From Clostridia bacterium (lineage in GTDB: Bacteria > Bacillota > Clostridia > Oscillospirales > UBA644): a DNA stretch of 27,125 nucleotides. The stretch covers positions 1-27,125 of the forward strand of contig JAFPBP010000074.1 in the NCBI GenBank assembly GCA_017424085.1, in the 5' to 3' direction. Shown piece after piece: positions 14,285 through 21,846 of this stretch. A model generated the notes under the pieces. That model was given only the letters and a program-made list of their open reading frames with translations, searched no databases and was not told the DNA's origin. The translations under genes and the position numbers were made by a program. Each line of letters begins with the position of its first letter. Position 1 is the first letter of the stretch.

Positions 14285-14313
14285 TATACAACGCCCGTTC
14301 TTTTTGCTATAAT
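14285..14313 (+). promoter_or_regulatory. Promoter of the glycosidase gene
   Basis: TATACA (14285-14290, 4/6 match) is followed by a 17-nt spacer and TATAAT (14308-14313), preceded by TGC to make an extended -10. It argues against an in-frame ATG at 14316 as translation start, since that lies at the -10 box. Confidence 0.65.
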
Positions 14314-14348
14314 GGATGCAAAGACCGAATGAAACGAGGTATGCTACG

Positions 14349-15794
14349 ATGAAGGTACAGATCAACGCAAAAGCCCCCCTCGGCACGTACTCCGATCCTA
14401 CCAAATGGCAGAACAGCACTCTACGCTATACTCCTCCCGAGGATTTCCCCTCCTATCTGGAATCCCGCGTGGGGCAGGCTGAGATCATGCGCGTTTGGGT
14501 TACGCTGGACGAGTATTGGGATTACCGAACCGATACCTATTATCCCGATTATGAGATCGGAAAAGCCCGTTATCCCGTCACGGAGCTGCACTACCCCTAT
14601 GACTGGAAGAATATCGTCCCCGCCCCTTCGGGTACCCGTTTTTGCGGTTATCTGACCTCCCACGCCGCCCACGCAAAGGAATTGCTCCTTAACGTGCGCC
14701 GTCTGGAACGGGAGGTTTCCGACGGGGTGATCACCTACGAGCAGTACGAGGCGATCTTTGAGCGCGCTGTGGAGCATTGCAAAGCCCTTGCCCCCAACGT
14801 TCGCTACGTGGAATGCTGCAACGAGGTGGATCTGAAATCCTTCGGGCGCCTTTCCGCAGAGGAGTATTGCAAAATTTATCTCTGCGCGCACCGCGCTGTG
14901 ACCCGTCTGAACGAAAGGCACGGGTATGAGATGCCCTTGGAGTTGGGCGGCTTTGCCATTGCGGAGCCGCTGGTCCATTGGGATCTGGTCCGCGACGTGA
15001 TGACCATCTTGAAGCAAAGCGAGATCGGCGAATGCCCCATGGCGTTTTATTCCTACCATCTTTATAACGTTCCCGCCTCCAAGCGTCTGTTTACCGACGG
15101 CAAGCCCGAGATCGCATCTTTGGGCGGGGTCGGTAAACTTCGGGTCATTGCGGAATGGCACCGTCAACTGCTCCGCGACCTGTCCCTCCCCGAAAAGCCC
15201 GTGTTCCTCAACGAGCTGGGAAAGGCTTCAACCACGGGGGTGGACGGGGATTCTCTGCACAATGCGGCGGGAATTCTGACCTATCTGATCGCATGGAGCG
15301 ATTCTGAGTTTGACGATGTTTATTTCTTCCCCTGGTGTACTTTCCACAATCCCATTCTTCAGATGTCCTTCACGCAGTTTTTGCTCAATGAGGACGGCTC
15401 CTATTCCGCTACCCCCAACGGGCTTGCGGTGGAACTGCTTCATTCCTTGAAGGGCACCCGTTTGAGAGCGGCGGTTTCTCAATGCGACGGCCCCGACGTT
15501 CCCTATCGCGCCCTTGCCGTGGCTGACGGAGACGTTCTCAACGTTCTTTGCATCAACCCCACGGGGGAGACGGTAGCCTGCGATCTTGAGCTGTTTTCCC
15601 TGCCCGACGGCACCTACCGCTGTGAGCAGCTTCTGTGCGACCGTAGGTTCAACAACGTCGTTACGGGGAACGGTGACGGCTTTTTGCGCGTTACCTCCGA
15701 GTCCGAGTGCTCGACGGTTAACGGGCGATTGACCTGTCGGTGTGTTCTGGAAAAGGACGCCTTCGTTTTGTTCCGCATTTCTCCCAAAAGCTGA
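14349..15794 (+). CDS. Putative cytoplasmic glycoside hydrolase, clan GH-A (GH39-like)
   Basis: A 481-residue protein without a signal peptide. The first ~380 residues look like a (beta/alpha)8 barrel: VRYVECCNEVDL (about 151-162) resembles the acid/base strand of clan GH-A with Glu159 after Asn. VFLNELGKAS (about 285-294) resembles the nucleophile strand with Glu289. An MAFYSYHLYN strand (about 231-240) and a WSDSEFDDVYFFPWCTFHNP strand (about 326-345) lie in the expected order. Residues from about 385 form a beta-sandwich typical of GH39/GH51 C-termini. The ATG at 14349 follows ACGAGGT by about 10 nt; an earlier in-frame ATG overlaps the promoter. Substrate unknown; family assignment is by motif, not alignment. 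It ends at a bidirectional terminator. Confidence 0.72.
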   Translation: MKVQINAKAPLGTYSDPTKWQNSTLRYTPPEDFPSYLESRVGQAEIMRVWVTLDEYWDYRTDTYYPDYEIGKARYPVTELHYPYDWKNIVPAPSGTRFCGYLTSHAAHAKELLLNVRRLEREVSDGVITYEQYEAIFERAVEHCKALAPNVRYVECCNEVDLKSFGRLSAEEYCKIYLCAHRAVTRLNERHGYEMPLELGGFAIAEPLVHWDLVRDVMTILKQSEIGECPMAFYSYHLYNVPASKRLFTDGKPEIASLGGVGKLRVIAEWHRQLLRDLSLPEKPVFLNELGKASTTGVDGDSLHNAAGILTYLIAWSDSEFDDVYFFPWCTFHNPILQMSFTQFLLNEDGSYSATPNGLAVELLHSLKGTRLRAAVSQCDGPDVPYRALAVADGDVLNVLCINPTGETVACDLELFSLPDGTYRCEQLLCDRRFNNVVTGNGDGFLRVTSESECSTVNGRLTCRCVLEKDAFVLFRISPKS

Positions 15795-15795
15795 T

Positions 15796-15839
15796 AAAAA
15801 ATCTCCGCAGAGTGTTCTCTCTGCGGAGTTCGTTTTTTT
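15796..15839. terminator. Bidirectional terminator between convergent genes
   Basis: CTCCGCAGAG (15803-15812) and CTCTGCGGAG (15819-15828) form a perfect 10-bp stem. T7 lies at 15833-15839 on the plus strand and the A-run at 15796-15801 supplies a T-run for the minus strand. It serves the glycosidase gene and the Pcp operon. Confidence 0.9.
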
Positions 15840-16449
15840 ATTGTTCCATGGAAACGACCTTCAGCGCCGTTATGATTCCTTGGAGGATGACCTCTTTCGT
15901 GAGAAACGGAGTTCCCTCGGGCTTTTTCGCCGCCTGCTCCTCCGTGAAGGGGATGTGAATGAATCCTGCCGTCATTGCGGGGCGTTTTTGCGCCGCCTCG
16001 TGCAGGACGGTATACATCACCTCGTTGCAGACGAAGGTCCCCGCCGTGTTGGAGATCGTCGCGGGAATCCCCGCCTCCTTCAGCGTTGCCACGATCTTTT
16101 TGATGGGAAGCGTTGCGAAATACGCCGTGGGGGCTTCGGGGAAAATTGTCTCATCTGTGGGTTGAACACCACCGTTGTCGGGAATGGAGGCATCCCGAAG
16201 GTTGACCGCCACCCGCTCGGGGGTGATGGCGCTTCTGCCTCCTGCCTGCCCGATGGAAACCACCGCGTCAGGTTGGTGTGCCTCGATCTCACGCATCAGA
16301 ATCTCGCCCGCCTCACGGAATTTTGTGGGCAGGATCACCTTGATCAGCGTCGCATCTCCGATTTTGCTCGGAAGGGCAAGCACCGCCTCCATGGAGGGAT
16401 TGATCGCTTCTCCGCCGAAGGGGTCGAAGCCCGTAACCAGAATCTTCAT
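15838..16449 (-). CDS. pcp: Pyrrolidone-carboxylate peptidase
   Basis: Cytoplasmic cysteine peptidase (C15) that removes N-terminal pyroglutamate from peptides. It has 203 residues. The start MKILVTGFDPFGG is diagnostic. The catalytic triad expected for C15 is present: Glu79 (in ITPERVAVN), Cys141 (in NTAGTFVCNEVMY) and His165 (in GFIHIPF). AAGGAG precedes the ATG at 16449; a longer frame to 16701 encodes unlikely sequence. Its start overlaps the stop of the preceding HAD gene by four bases. Last gene of a seven-gene operon. Confidence 0.95.
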   Translation of the reverse strand: MKILVTGFDPFGGEAINPSMEAVLALPSKIGDATLIKVILPTKFREAGEILMREIEAHQPDAVVSIGQAGGRSAITPERVAVNLRDASIPDNGGVQPTDETIFPEAPTAYFATLPIKKIVATLKEAGIPATISNTAGTFVCNEVMYTVLHEAAQKRPAMTAGFIHIPFTEEQAAKKPEGTPFLTKEVILQGIITALKVVSMEQ

Positions 16450-17240
16450 GCTTCTTCTCCTTGAATGAGAGCTTCGATGGCAACTGCGGCGCCGTCGTTG
16501 AGCAGGGGCTCGGTGATCCGATCCGCATATTGCTTGATTTCGTCCCGTGCCTGTCCCATCACCACGCCGATGCCCGCCGCCTTGATCATGTCCAGATCGT
16601 TTTCGCTGTCTCCGATGGCAACGCTCCGATCCATGGAAAGCCCGTAGTGATCCATGATGATCTTCATGCCCGTGGCTTTGGAGCAGCCCTTGACGCAGCA
16701 TTCGGTGTAATGCTCCGTGGGGTGGTGGATGACCCAGAAATCCTCCCGCAGACGGGGCAGAATGGAAGGGTCAATGTCCTGACAAACGCTCGCCTTGACC
16801 ACCGAATCATCCTTCAGAAAGGTGTAAAAATCCTCCACCGAATCGCTGAGGACCCAATCCTTTTCGGGTGCCCAGTAGGAATTGCGGTAGCGGAAGATCC
16901 GCTTTACTCCCTCCACGACGAATCCGGGATCGTCTGGGTTGGAAAGCTCCTTCATCCAGCGGGCGATCACGTCGTTGGGATAATTCGCTTGGTACAGAAC
17001 TTCGTCGCCGCACAGAACGTACGCTCCGCACCCGCAAACGTATCCGTCCACGGGAAGAGAGCGGATCAGATCGGTGAAATACGAGGGCGCGCGTCCCGTG
17101 TTGATGTAAACGTAATGCCCCATGTCCCGTGCTTTTTGCATGGCGCTCAGCACGCGAGGGGAGACCGATCCTTGGTCGTACTTGTCCTTTTTGTACAGGA
17201 TCGTATCGTCAATGTCAAGAAAAAATACGTAAGGGATCAT
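16446..17240 (-). CDS. HAD-superfamily hydrolase, Cof type (first of a tandem pair)
   Basis: A 264-residue phosphatase of the Cof/IIB subclass. The catalytic motif FFLDIDDTIL (nucleophile Asp9, acid Asp11) begins at residue 6; motif II is INTGR; motif IV is AIGDSENDLDM in the C-terminal part, followed by the family phrase GIGVVMGQA. The cap domain lies between motifs II and III. Substrate is probably a sugar or cofactor phosphate but unknown. It overlaps the following HAD gene and pcp by four bases on either side (ATGA), so translation is coupled. It is a divergent paralogue of the neighbouring HAD. Confidence 0.92.
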   Translation of the reverse strand: MIPYVFFLDIDDTILYKKDKYDQGSVSPRVLSAMQKARDMGHYVYINTGRAPSYFTDLIRSLPVDGYVCGCGAYVLCGDEVLYQANYPNDVIARWMKELSNPDDPGFVVEGVKRIFRYRNSYWAPEKDWVLSDSVEDFYTFLKDDSVVKASVCQDIDPSILPRLREDFWVIHHPTEHYTECCVKGCSKATGMKIIMDHYGLSMDRSVAIGDSENDLDMIKAAGIGVVMGQARDEIKQYADRITEPLLNDGAAVAIEALIQGEEA

Positions 17241-18004
17241 TTCGGCAACTTCTCCAATACTTCACAAACTCCGTCCTTCTCCACCGAGGGTACCACGTAT
17301 TTTGCGTGGGATTTCACCTCGTCCGAGGCATTGCCCATGGCGACGGGATATTTGACCCAATCCAGAACCGCAATGTCGTTGCGGGAATCTCCCACGGCAA
17401 TGACCGTTTCGGGGTCGAGATCCAGATATTCCACCGTCTTTTTCACCACGTAAGCCTTGTCGTGCCCCTTGGGGACCAGTTCTGTGAAGCCCGCATCGTC
17501 TCGCAGGATGGGATCGCCGAACTCTCGGACGAATTCCAGATCGTCCCCCTGCAAATATTTGAGAATGGTCATTTTTGTAATGGGCTCAAGCTCGCAGATT
17601 TTGAAAATCTCCCGCATATCGCTGACGGGCACGAAGTTTGCGCTTTCCTTGGCGTGCGCCGCATAGGTAACGAATTCTCCCTCCAGAAGCACCACCGTGT
17701 CGGTTCCGTAAAAGTGAGCCACCACGGGCTGCAGCTGATCTGCCGTCATTCGGTCGGACATGAGAACGCGCCCTCCCACGTTGATATAGCAGCTTCCGCA
17801 GAGGTATCCGTCGAACTTGAAGCCCCGAAGTGCATCCACCGGGAGGGTAGACAGGGGGCGCCCCGTGTTCAGAAAAATACGGTGCCCCGCCGCCTTCGCC
17901 TTGTTCAAGGCGTTGAGCAGACGGTCTGAAATCTTGATCCCTTGGCGGTCTGCGCTTTCGGGAAGAATGGTTCCGTCAAAATCGAGAAATACGGAATAGG
18001 TCAT
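17237..18004 (-). CDS. HAD-superfamily hydrolase, Cof type (second of a tandem pair)
   Basis: A 255-residue Cof-type HAD phosphatase. Motif I SVFLDFDGTIL (Asp8, Asp10), motif II LNTGRP, and motif IV AVGDSRNDIAVL are in order, with the ending VAMGNASDEVKSHAKYV. Relative to the downstream paralogue the cap domain differs strongly, so the two probably act on different substrates. It lies 10 nt after radA and overlaps the next HAD by four bases. Confidence 0.92.
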   Translation of the reverse strand: MTYSVFLDFDGTILPESADRQGIKISDRLLNALNKAKAAGHRIFLNTGRPLSTLPVDALRGFKFDGYLCGSCYINVGGRVLMSDRMTADQLQPVVAHFYGTDTVVLLEGEFVTYAAHAKESANFVPVSDMREIFKICELEPITKMTILKYLQGDDLEFVREFGDPILRDDAGFTELVPKGHDKAYVVKKTVEYLDLDPETVIAVGDSRNDIAVLDWVKYPVAMGNASDEVKSHAKYVVPSVEKDGVCEVLEKLPK

Positions 18005-18014
18005 ATTTCGCTCC

Positions 18015-19379
18015 TTACAGCTTGTTCAGTACGTCTTTCAGTGAGTAAGCGGGAATGATCTCCAGGGGGAAATTTCCCTTGGGACGGTTTCGGGCAGGGA
18101 TCACGCAACGGGTAAAGCCCAGGGATGCCGCCTCGTTGATTCGTTTTTCAATGCCCGAAACGGCACGGATCTCGCCTGCAAGCCCCAATTCTCCGATGAA
18201 CAGGGTCTTTTCGGGAATGACGAAATCCTTCATTGCGGATACCATTGCCACCGCCACGCCCAGATCCGCCGCAGGCTCGTCCAGACGAAGCCCACCGATC
18301 ACGTTCACGTAAACGTCTGTGGTTCCGAAAAACAGACCGCACCGCCGCTCCAGAACCGCTAAAATCAGATTCAACCGCTGATAATCAAAGCCCACCGTAG
18401 TTCGACGGGGGGAGGGGAAGGGGGTCTTGGAAACTAAGGTCTGAACCTCTGCAATGATGGGGCGGGTGCCCTCCATGACGCAGATCGTGGAAATGCCCGA
18501 AACGTTCTCGGGCTTGTCCAACAAAAACAGCTCCGATGGGTTGGTTACCTCTCTTAACCCGCGGTCGGTCATTTCAAATACGCCGATTTCGTTGGTGGAG
18601 CCGAAACGGTTCTTGATGGCACGCAGGATTCGGTGATCCGAGGAACGTTCTCCTTCAAAATACAGAACTGCGTCCACCATATGCTCCATGACCTTGGGTC
18701 CCGCAATGGCGCCCTCCTTGTTTACGTGGCTGACCACAAAGGTGGGGATCTCGTTCGCCTTTGCAAGACGCATCAGCTCCGACGTGCATTCTCTTACCTG
18801 CGGCACCGATCCGGGCGCCGAGGTCATATCCTCCCGATACTTGGTCTGAATGGAGTCCACCACCAAAAGGTCGGGCACCATTTCCTCCGTGCGGGCAACT
18901 ACGGCGGCAATGTCGGTTTCGGGGAGGATGAACAGGTTTTCGGGATATTCTCCCACCCGATCGGCGCGAAGCTTGATCTGTCGGGGGGATTCCTCTCCCG
19001 AAACGTACAGGATCCGCATGTCCCGCATCTTCATGCACATCTGCAGAAGAATGGTGGATTTGCCGATGCCGGGTTCTCCGCTGACCAGGATCAGAGATCC
19101 CTTCACGATCCCTCCTCCCAGCACGCGGTCCAACTCGGAAATTCCCGTGGTCTGGCGAAGCTCGTTCTCTGCCGAGATCTCCCGAAGACGCTTTGGAGTG
19201 GCTCTCTTCAGGGGATCCGCCACCATGGCGGGCAGAGGCTTTTCGGGCTGTTGGATCTCTTCAAAATAGGAATTCCAAGCTCCGCAGGCGGCGCATTGCC
19301 CCGCCCATTTGGGGCTTTCGTTGCCGCATTCGGAGCAGACGTATACGGTTTTTGCTTTATTGGTCGCTTTTGCTGCCAT
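18015..19379 (-). CDS. radA: DNA repair protein RadA (Sms)
   Basis: RecA-like ATPase that promotes branch migration during recombination. It has 454 residues. An N-terminal zinc ribbon (Cys15, Cys18, Cys29, Cys32) comes first. The ATPase domain follows with Walker A GEPGIGKST at 101-109, Walker B LLVVDSIQT, and the RadA-specific KNRFG at 256-260. The C-terminal Lon-like domain contains FPSPRRTTVGFD and FIGELGLAGEIRAV. AAAGGA lies upstream of ATG at 19379. Its first 23 bases overlap the end of the YkgJ-like gene. Length and motifs are normal. Confidence 0.97.
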   Translation of the reverse strand: MAAKATNKAKTVYVCSECGNESPKWAGQCAACGAWNSYFEEIQQPEKPLPAMVADPLKRATPKRLREISAENELRQTTGISELDRVLGGGIVKGSLILVSGEPGIGKSTILLQMCMKMRDMRILYVSGEESPRQIKLRADRVGEYPENLFILPETDIAAVVARTEEMVPDLLVVDSIQTKYREDMTSAPGSVPQVRECTSELMRLAKANEIPTFVVSHVNKEGAIAGPKVMEHMVDAVLYFEGERSSDHRILRAIKNRFGSTNEIGVFEMTDRGLREVTNPSELFLLDKPENVSGISTICVMEGTRPIIAEVQTLVSKTPFPSPRRTTVGFDYQRLNLILAVLERRCGLFFGTTDVYVNVIGGLRLDEPAADLGVAVAMVSAMKDFVIPEKTLFIGELGLAGEIRAVSGIEKRINEAASLGFTRCVIPARNRPKGNFPLEIIPAYSLKDVLNKL

Positions 19380-19713
19380 GGAGCTGTTCCTTTCTCAGCC
19401 GAAGGTATTCCTTCAGTAAAGCGTCGGTTTCTTCTTTGGTCAAGGGGTGCTCGGGTCCGTACCCGTGAGGACAGGGGAGAGGCGTGCAGGAGGCGAAGAG
19501 ACGACAGATAAAGGGACGGTTTTCATAGACCGTGCATCCCCTCTGCGGGTCCAGCTTGGGGCAACCGCTTTCTTTGCAATCAAATCCGCCGCACCGTTCC
19601 TCTTCCTCGGGGGCAAACTGGATCCAGTTGTCGCAGCAGTCGGTGCATCCCTCCTTGCAGGAGAAGGACGGAATGCGCTCGTATAGCCTCTGTATGGGAG
19701 TTTTTTCGCTCAT
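19357..19713 (-). CDS. YkgJ-family Cys-cluster protein
   Basis: A 118-residue small protein with a cysteine cluster CKEGCTDCCDNW at about 19-30, then CGGFDCKESGCPKL and RGCTVYENRPFICRLF. This is the zinc/iron-chelating pattern of the YkgJ (UPF0153) family; biochemical role unknown. It ends inside the radA start, with a 23-base overlap. The ATG at 19713 lies one base after the stop of the preceding gene. The overlapping ends make close co-expression with radA likely. Confidence 0.85.
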   Translation of the reverse strand: MSEKTPIQRLYERIPSFSCKEGCTDCCDNWIQFAPEEEERCGGFDCKESGCPKLDPQRGCTVYENRPFICRLFASCTPLPCPHGYGPEHPLTKEETDALLKEYLRLRKEQLHGSKSDQ

Positions 19714-19714
19714 G

Positions 19715-20338
19715 TTACAGTCTCGCCAGCTTGATGCCGTTCATGTACAGGTTGAAGAGGGCAACGTTGTGCATCAGATCTCCGTTGTGAATATCGTCGT
19801 GATAGGTCTGCACGGCGTTCTCCATGACGATGATACGGTTGTTGTTATTGTTTTCGTTCCAATAGGCGCGCTGTGCCAGCGCAAACTGCAGAATACTGGT
19901 GTCGGTGCAACCGCCTACGATGATGATGTTTTCGATCTCTTTGTGCTTGGCAAGCCAGGTCAGATACCCCTTGGAGAAAAATCCGTTGGTGGAGTTTTTG
20001 GCGATCACCTCGCCCACCTCCGCAAAATCCTCCAGCTCGGAAATGATCTCCTGCTCGTACTTGTCCACGCAATGAACGGGGTAGGTCTCGAACTCCTCCG
20101 CGTTCTTTTCGTGCACGTCGGTAAAGAACAGCTTGGGGCTGTCCAGATAGTATTCGTTTACCCGTTTGATTTGGGGAATGATGGCGCGCAGGCGGGGGGA
20201 CGCCATTTTGCCTCGCTTGAAGAATCCGTTGGTGGTATCCATGTTTACCACCACCGTCGTTTCGGGATCGGTGATGTAGTTTCGGATGTCCACGGTGATC
20301 TCGCGGATGGTCTTTTCGTATGCGGGTGCGAATAACAT
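19715..20338 (-). CDS. Isochorismatase-family cysteine hydrolase (nicotinamidase-like)
   Basis: A 207-residue cytoplasmic amidohydrolase. The catalytic triad expected for the family is Asp34 (VVVNMDTTNGF), Lys114 (VIAKNSTNGFF) and Cys144 (VGGCTDTSI). Metal ligands resembling those of nicotinamidases are visible: Asp74 and His76 in FFTDVHEKN, His89 in YPVHCV. Nicotinamide deamidation for NAD salvage is the best guess, but other isochorismatase-fold amidases cannot be excluded. It lies 2 nt after rpe and one base before the YkgJ-like gene. Confidence 0.85.
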   Translation of the reverse strand: MLFAPAYEKTIREITVDIRNYITDPETTVVVNMDTTNGFFKRGKMASPRLRAIIPQIKRVNEYYLDSPKLFFTDVHEKNAEEFETYPVHCVDKYEQEIISELEDFAEVGEVIAKNSTNGFFSKGYLTWLAKHKEIENIIIVGGCTDTSILQFALAQRAYWNENNNNNRIIVMENAVQTYHDDIHNGDLMHNVALFNLYMNGIKLARL

Positions 20339-20340
20339 GA

Positions 20341-20982
20341 TCAGATTCCTCTCAATGCGTCGATGGCGGCGTTACGGTCGGGAGCGCCGAAGACCGAGGA
20401 TCCTGCCACCAGAACGTCCGCTCCTGCAGCAATGGCTTTGGGTGCGTTTTCTGCGGTGATCCCGCCGTCCACCTCAATATGGACCGAAAGCCCACGCTCG
20501 GTGATGATCTTTCGAAGAGCGCGCACCTTCTCGAAGCAATCCTCGCGGCACTTCTGACCGCCGAATCCGGGCTGTACAGTCATGACCAGAACCATGTAAA
20601 GCTCCTCCAGATAGGGGAGGACCGCGTCAATGGGCGTGTCGGGGTTGATGACGAGACCGGGCTTTTTGCCGCACGCCTTGATCTTGGCAATGCATTCGCC
20701 CAAATCGCAATCGCTTTCGGTGTGGACCGTGATGATCTCTGCCCCCGCTTTCGCAAAGGCTTCAATGTAATTCTGAGGACGGATGATCATCAGATGCACG
20801 TCCATGGGAATCTTGGTGACCTTTCCGATGGCAGCAGCCGTGCTTACTCCCATGGCAAGATTGGGGACGAATACACCGTCCATTATGTCCACGTGAAGAA
20901 AATCCGCATGAGACACCGATTCAATTTCCTTTTGCAGGTTTGCAAAGTCCGAGGCAAGCAGTGAGGGAGCGATCCGTATCAT
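20341..20982 (-). CDS. rpe: Ribulose-phosphate 3-epimerase
   Basis: Interconverts ribulose-5-phosphate and xylulose-5-phosphate in the pentose phosphate pathway. The 213-residue TIM barrel has the family motifs IAPSLLASDF, LHVDIMDGVFVPN, MDVHLMI, VMTVQPGFGGQ and the phosphate-binding IEVDGGI with the closing ADVLVAGSSVFG. AAAGGA precedes ATG at 20982. It heads the seven-gene minus-strand operon ending at pcp. The usual neighbour rsgA is absent. The upstream gap has no strong promoter for this strand; an AT-rich stretch with a -10 match at 21014-21009 is the best candidate. Confidence 0.95.
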   Translation of the reverse strand: MIRIAPSLLASDFANLQKEIESVSHADFLHVDIMDGVFVPNLAMGVSTAAAIGKVTKIPMDVHLMIIRPQNYIEAFAKAGAEIITVHTESDCDLGECIAKIKACGKKPGLVINPDTPIDAVLPYLEELYMVLVMTVQPGFGGQKCREDCFEKVRALRKIITERGLSVHIEVDGGITAENAPKAIAAGADVLVAGSSVFGAPDRNAAIDALRGI

Positions 20983-21070
20983 AACAATGTCCTTTCGTCG
21001 GTCAAAAAATTATATACATAAATGGTACTATAATTATATTAAAAAAGCCCAACGAATTCGGGGCGAAATC

Positions 21071-21099
21071 TTGACATTTCCGAAAAGGAGTGGTATAAT
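21071..21099 (+). promoter_or_regulatory. Consensus sigma-A promoter of ispD
   Basis: TTGACA (21071-21076), 17-nt spacer, TATAAT (21094-21099); both hexamers perfect. It is followed by the ribosome site AAAGGAGG and the ATG at 21122, leaving a short leader. Confidence 0.9.
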
Positions 21100-21121
21100 A
21101 GAGAAAAAGGAGGGCAAGTTC

Positions 21122-21793
21122 ATGAAAAAAAGCAGCTTTGGCGTGATCCTCCCTGCCGCAGGGTCGGGAATCCGCTTTGGGTCGGATAAATTATTTTATT
21201 CCCTTGGGGGGCGCCCCGTGCTGGATCGGACGGTCTATTCCTTTCAGAATGCCGCCACCGTGTCCTGTATTGTGATCGTTACTCGCAAGGAATCCATAGA
21301 CTTGGTGCGGGAACTGACTTCCTCCTATTCCAAGGTTATTGCCGTAGTGGAGGGTGGAGCAACCCGAGGGGAATCGGTCCTTCGCGGAGTGGAAGCCCTG
21401 CCCGATTCGGTCACGCATATCTCCATTCACGACGGCGCCCGTCCGTTGATTTCTCCTCAAGAGATCGACCGCCTTCACAGGGAAGCGGAGCGTTACGGTG
21501 CCGTTTGCGCGGGGCTTCCCGTATACGATACGGTTCAGCAGGTGGATACAGAGGGGTTTATCGTCGCTACTCCCGATCGAGCCTCCCTCGTTGCCGCGGC
21601 AACTCCGCAGATCTTTGAAAAAGAGTTGTATCTTTCTTCCTGTCGGGCTACGGCAGGGCAGAGCTTTACCGATGACGCAGGACTGGTCCGTGCCGCAGGC
21701 GGTCGGGTGAAAATGGTTCTTTGTCAATGCGAGAATTTTAAGATCACCACTCCCGCCGACGCCCGCCGCGCCGAGGCGTATTATTCCGAATAA
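21122..21793 (+). CDS. ispD: 2-C-methyl-D-erythritol 4-phosphate cytidylyltransferase
   Basis: Third enzyme of the MEP isoprenoid pathway: attaches CMP to methylerythritol phosphate. It has 223 residues. Motifs: ILPAAGSGIRFGSDKLF near the N-terminus (CTP loop), VEGGATRGESVLRGVEAL, HDGARP, TPQIF, FTDDAGLV and the closing FKITTPADARRAE. The ATG at 21122 is fixed by AAAGGAGG and by a promoter immediately upstream; a longer frame to 20987 would include the promoter. The gene stands alone, without ispF. It ends 5 nt before a convergent-gene terminator. Confidence 0.95.
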   Translation: MKKSSFGVILPAAGSGIRFGSDKLFYSLGGRPVLDRTVYSFQNAATVSCIVIVTRKESIDLVRELTSSYSKVIAVVEGGATRGESVLRGVEALPDSVTHISIHDGARPLISPQEIDRLHREAERYGAVCAGLPVYDTVQQVDTEGFIVATPDRASLVAAATPQIFEKELYLSSCRATAGQSFTDDAGLVRAAGGRVKMVLCQCENFKITTPADARRAEAYYSE

Positions 21794-21795
21794 CG

Positions 21796-21846
21796 AAAAG
21801 GTGTGATTGCGATTTCCCGTTTGGGAACGCAGTCACACCTCTTTTT
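21796..21846. terminator. Bidirectional terminator between ispD and the TelA gene
   Basis: AGGTGTGATTGCG (21799-21811) pairs with CGCAGTCACACCT (21828-21840), 13 bp with one G-T pair, and an inner TCCC/GGGA extends the stem. T5 lies at 21842-21846 and AAAA at 21796-21799 on the other side. Confidence 0.88.

Noticed and set aside
12990..14291. A 433-codon minus-strand frame antisense to the MFS transporter
   Set aside because: The sense protein has clear membrane spans; the antisense product is a Lys/Asp/Gly-rich low-complexity chain, typical of the complement of a membrane-protein gene.
14316..14348. An earlier in-frame start for the glycosidase
   Set aside because: It would place the start codon directly after the TATAAT box, before any possible transcription start plus ribosome site. 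ATG at 14349 with ACGAGGT upstream is better.
16450..16701. An 84-residue N-terminal extension of Pcp
   Set aside because: The extension is Arg/His/Gly-rich antisense-like sequence within the HAD gene. The enzyme family begins at MKILVTGFDPFGG and a ribosome site fits there.
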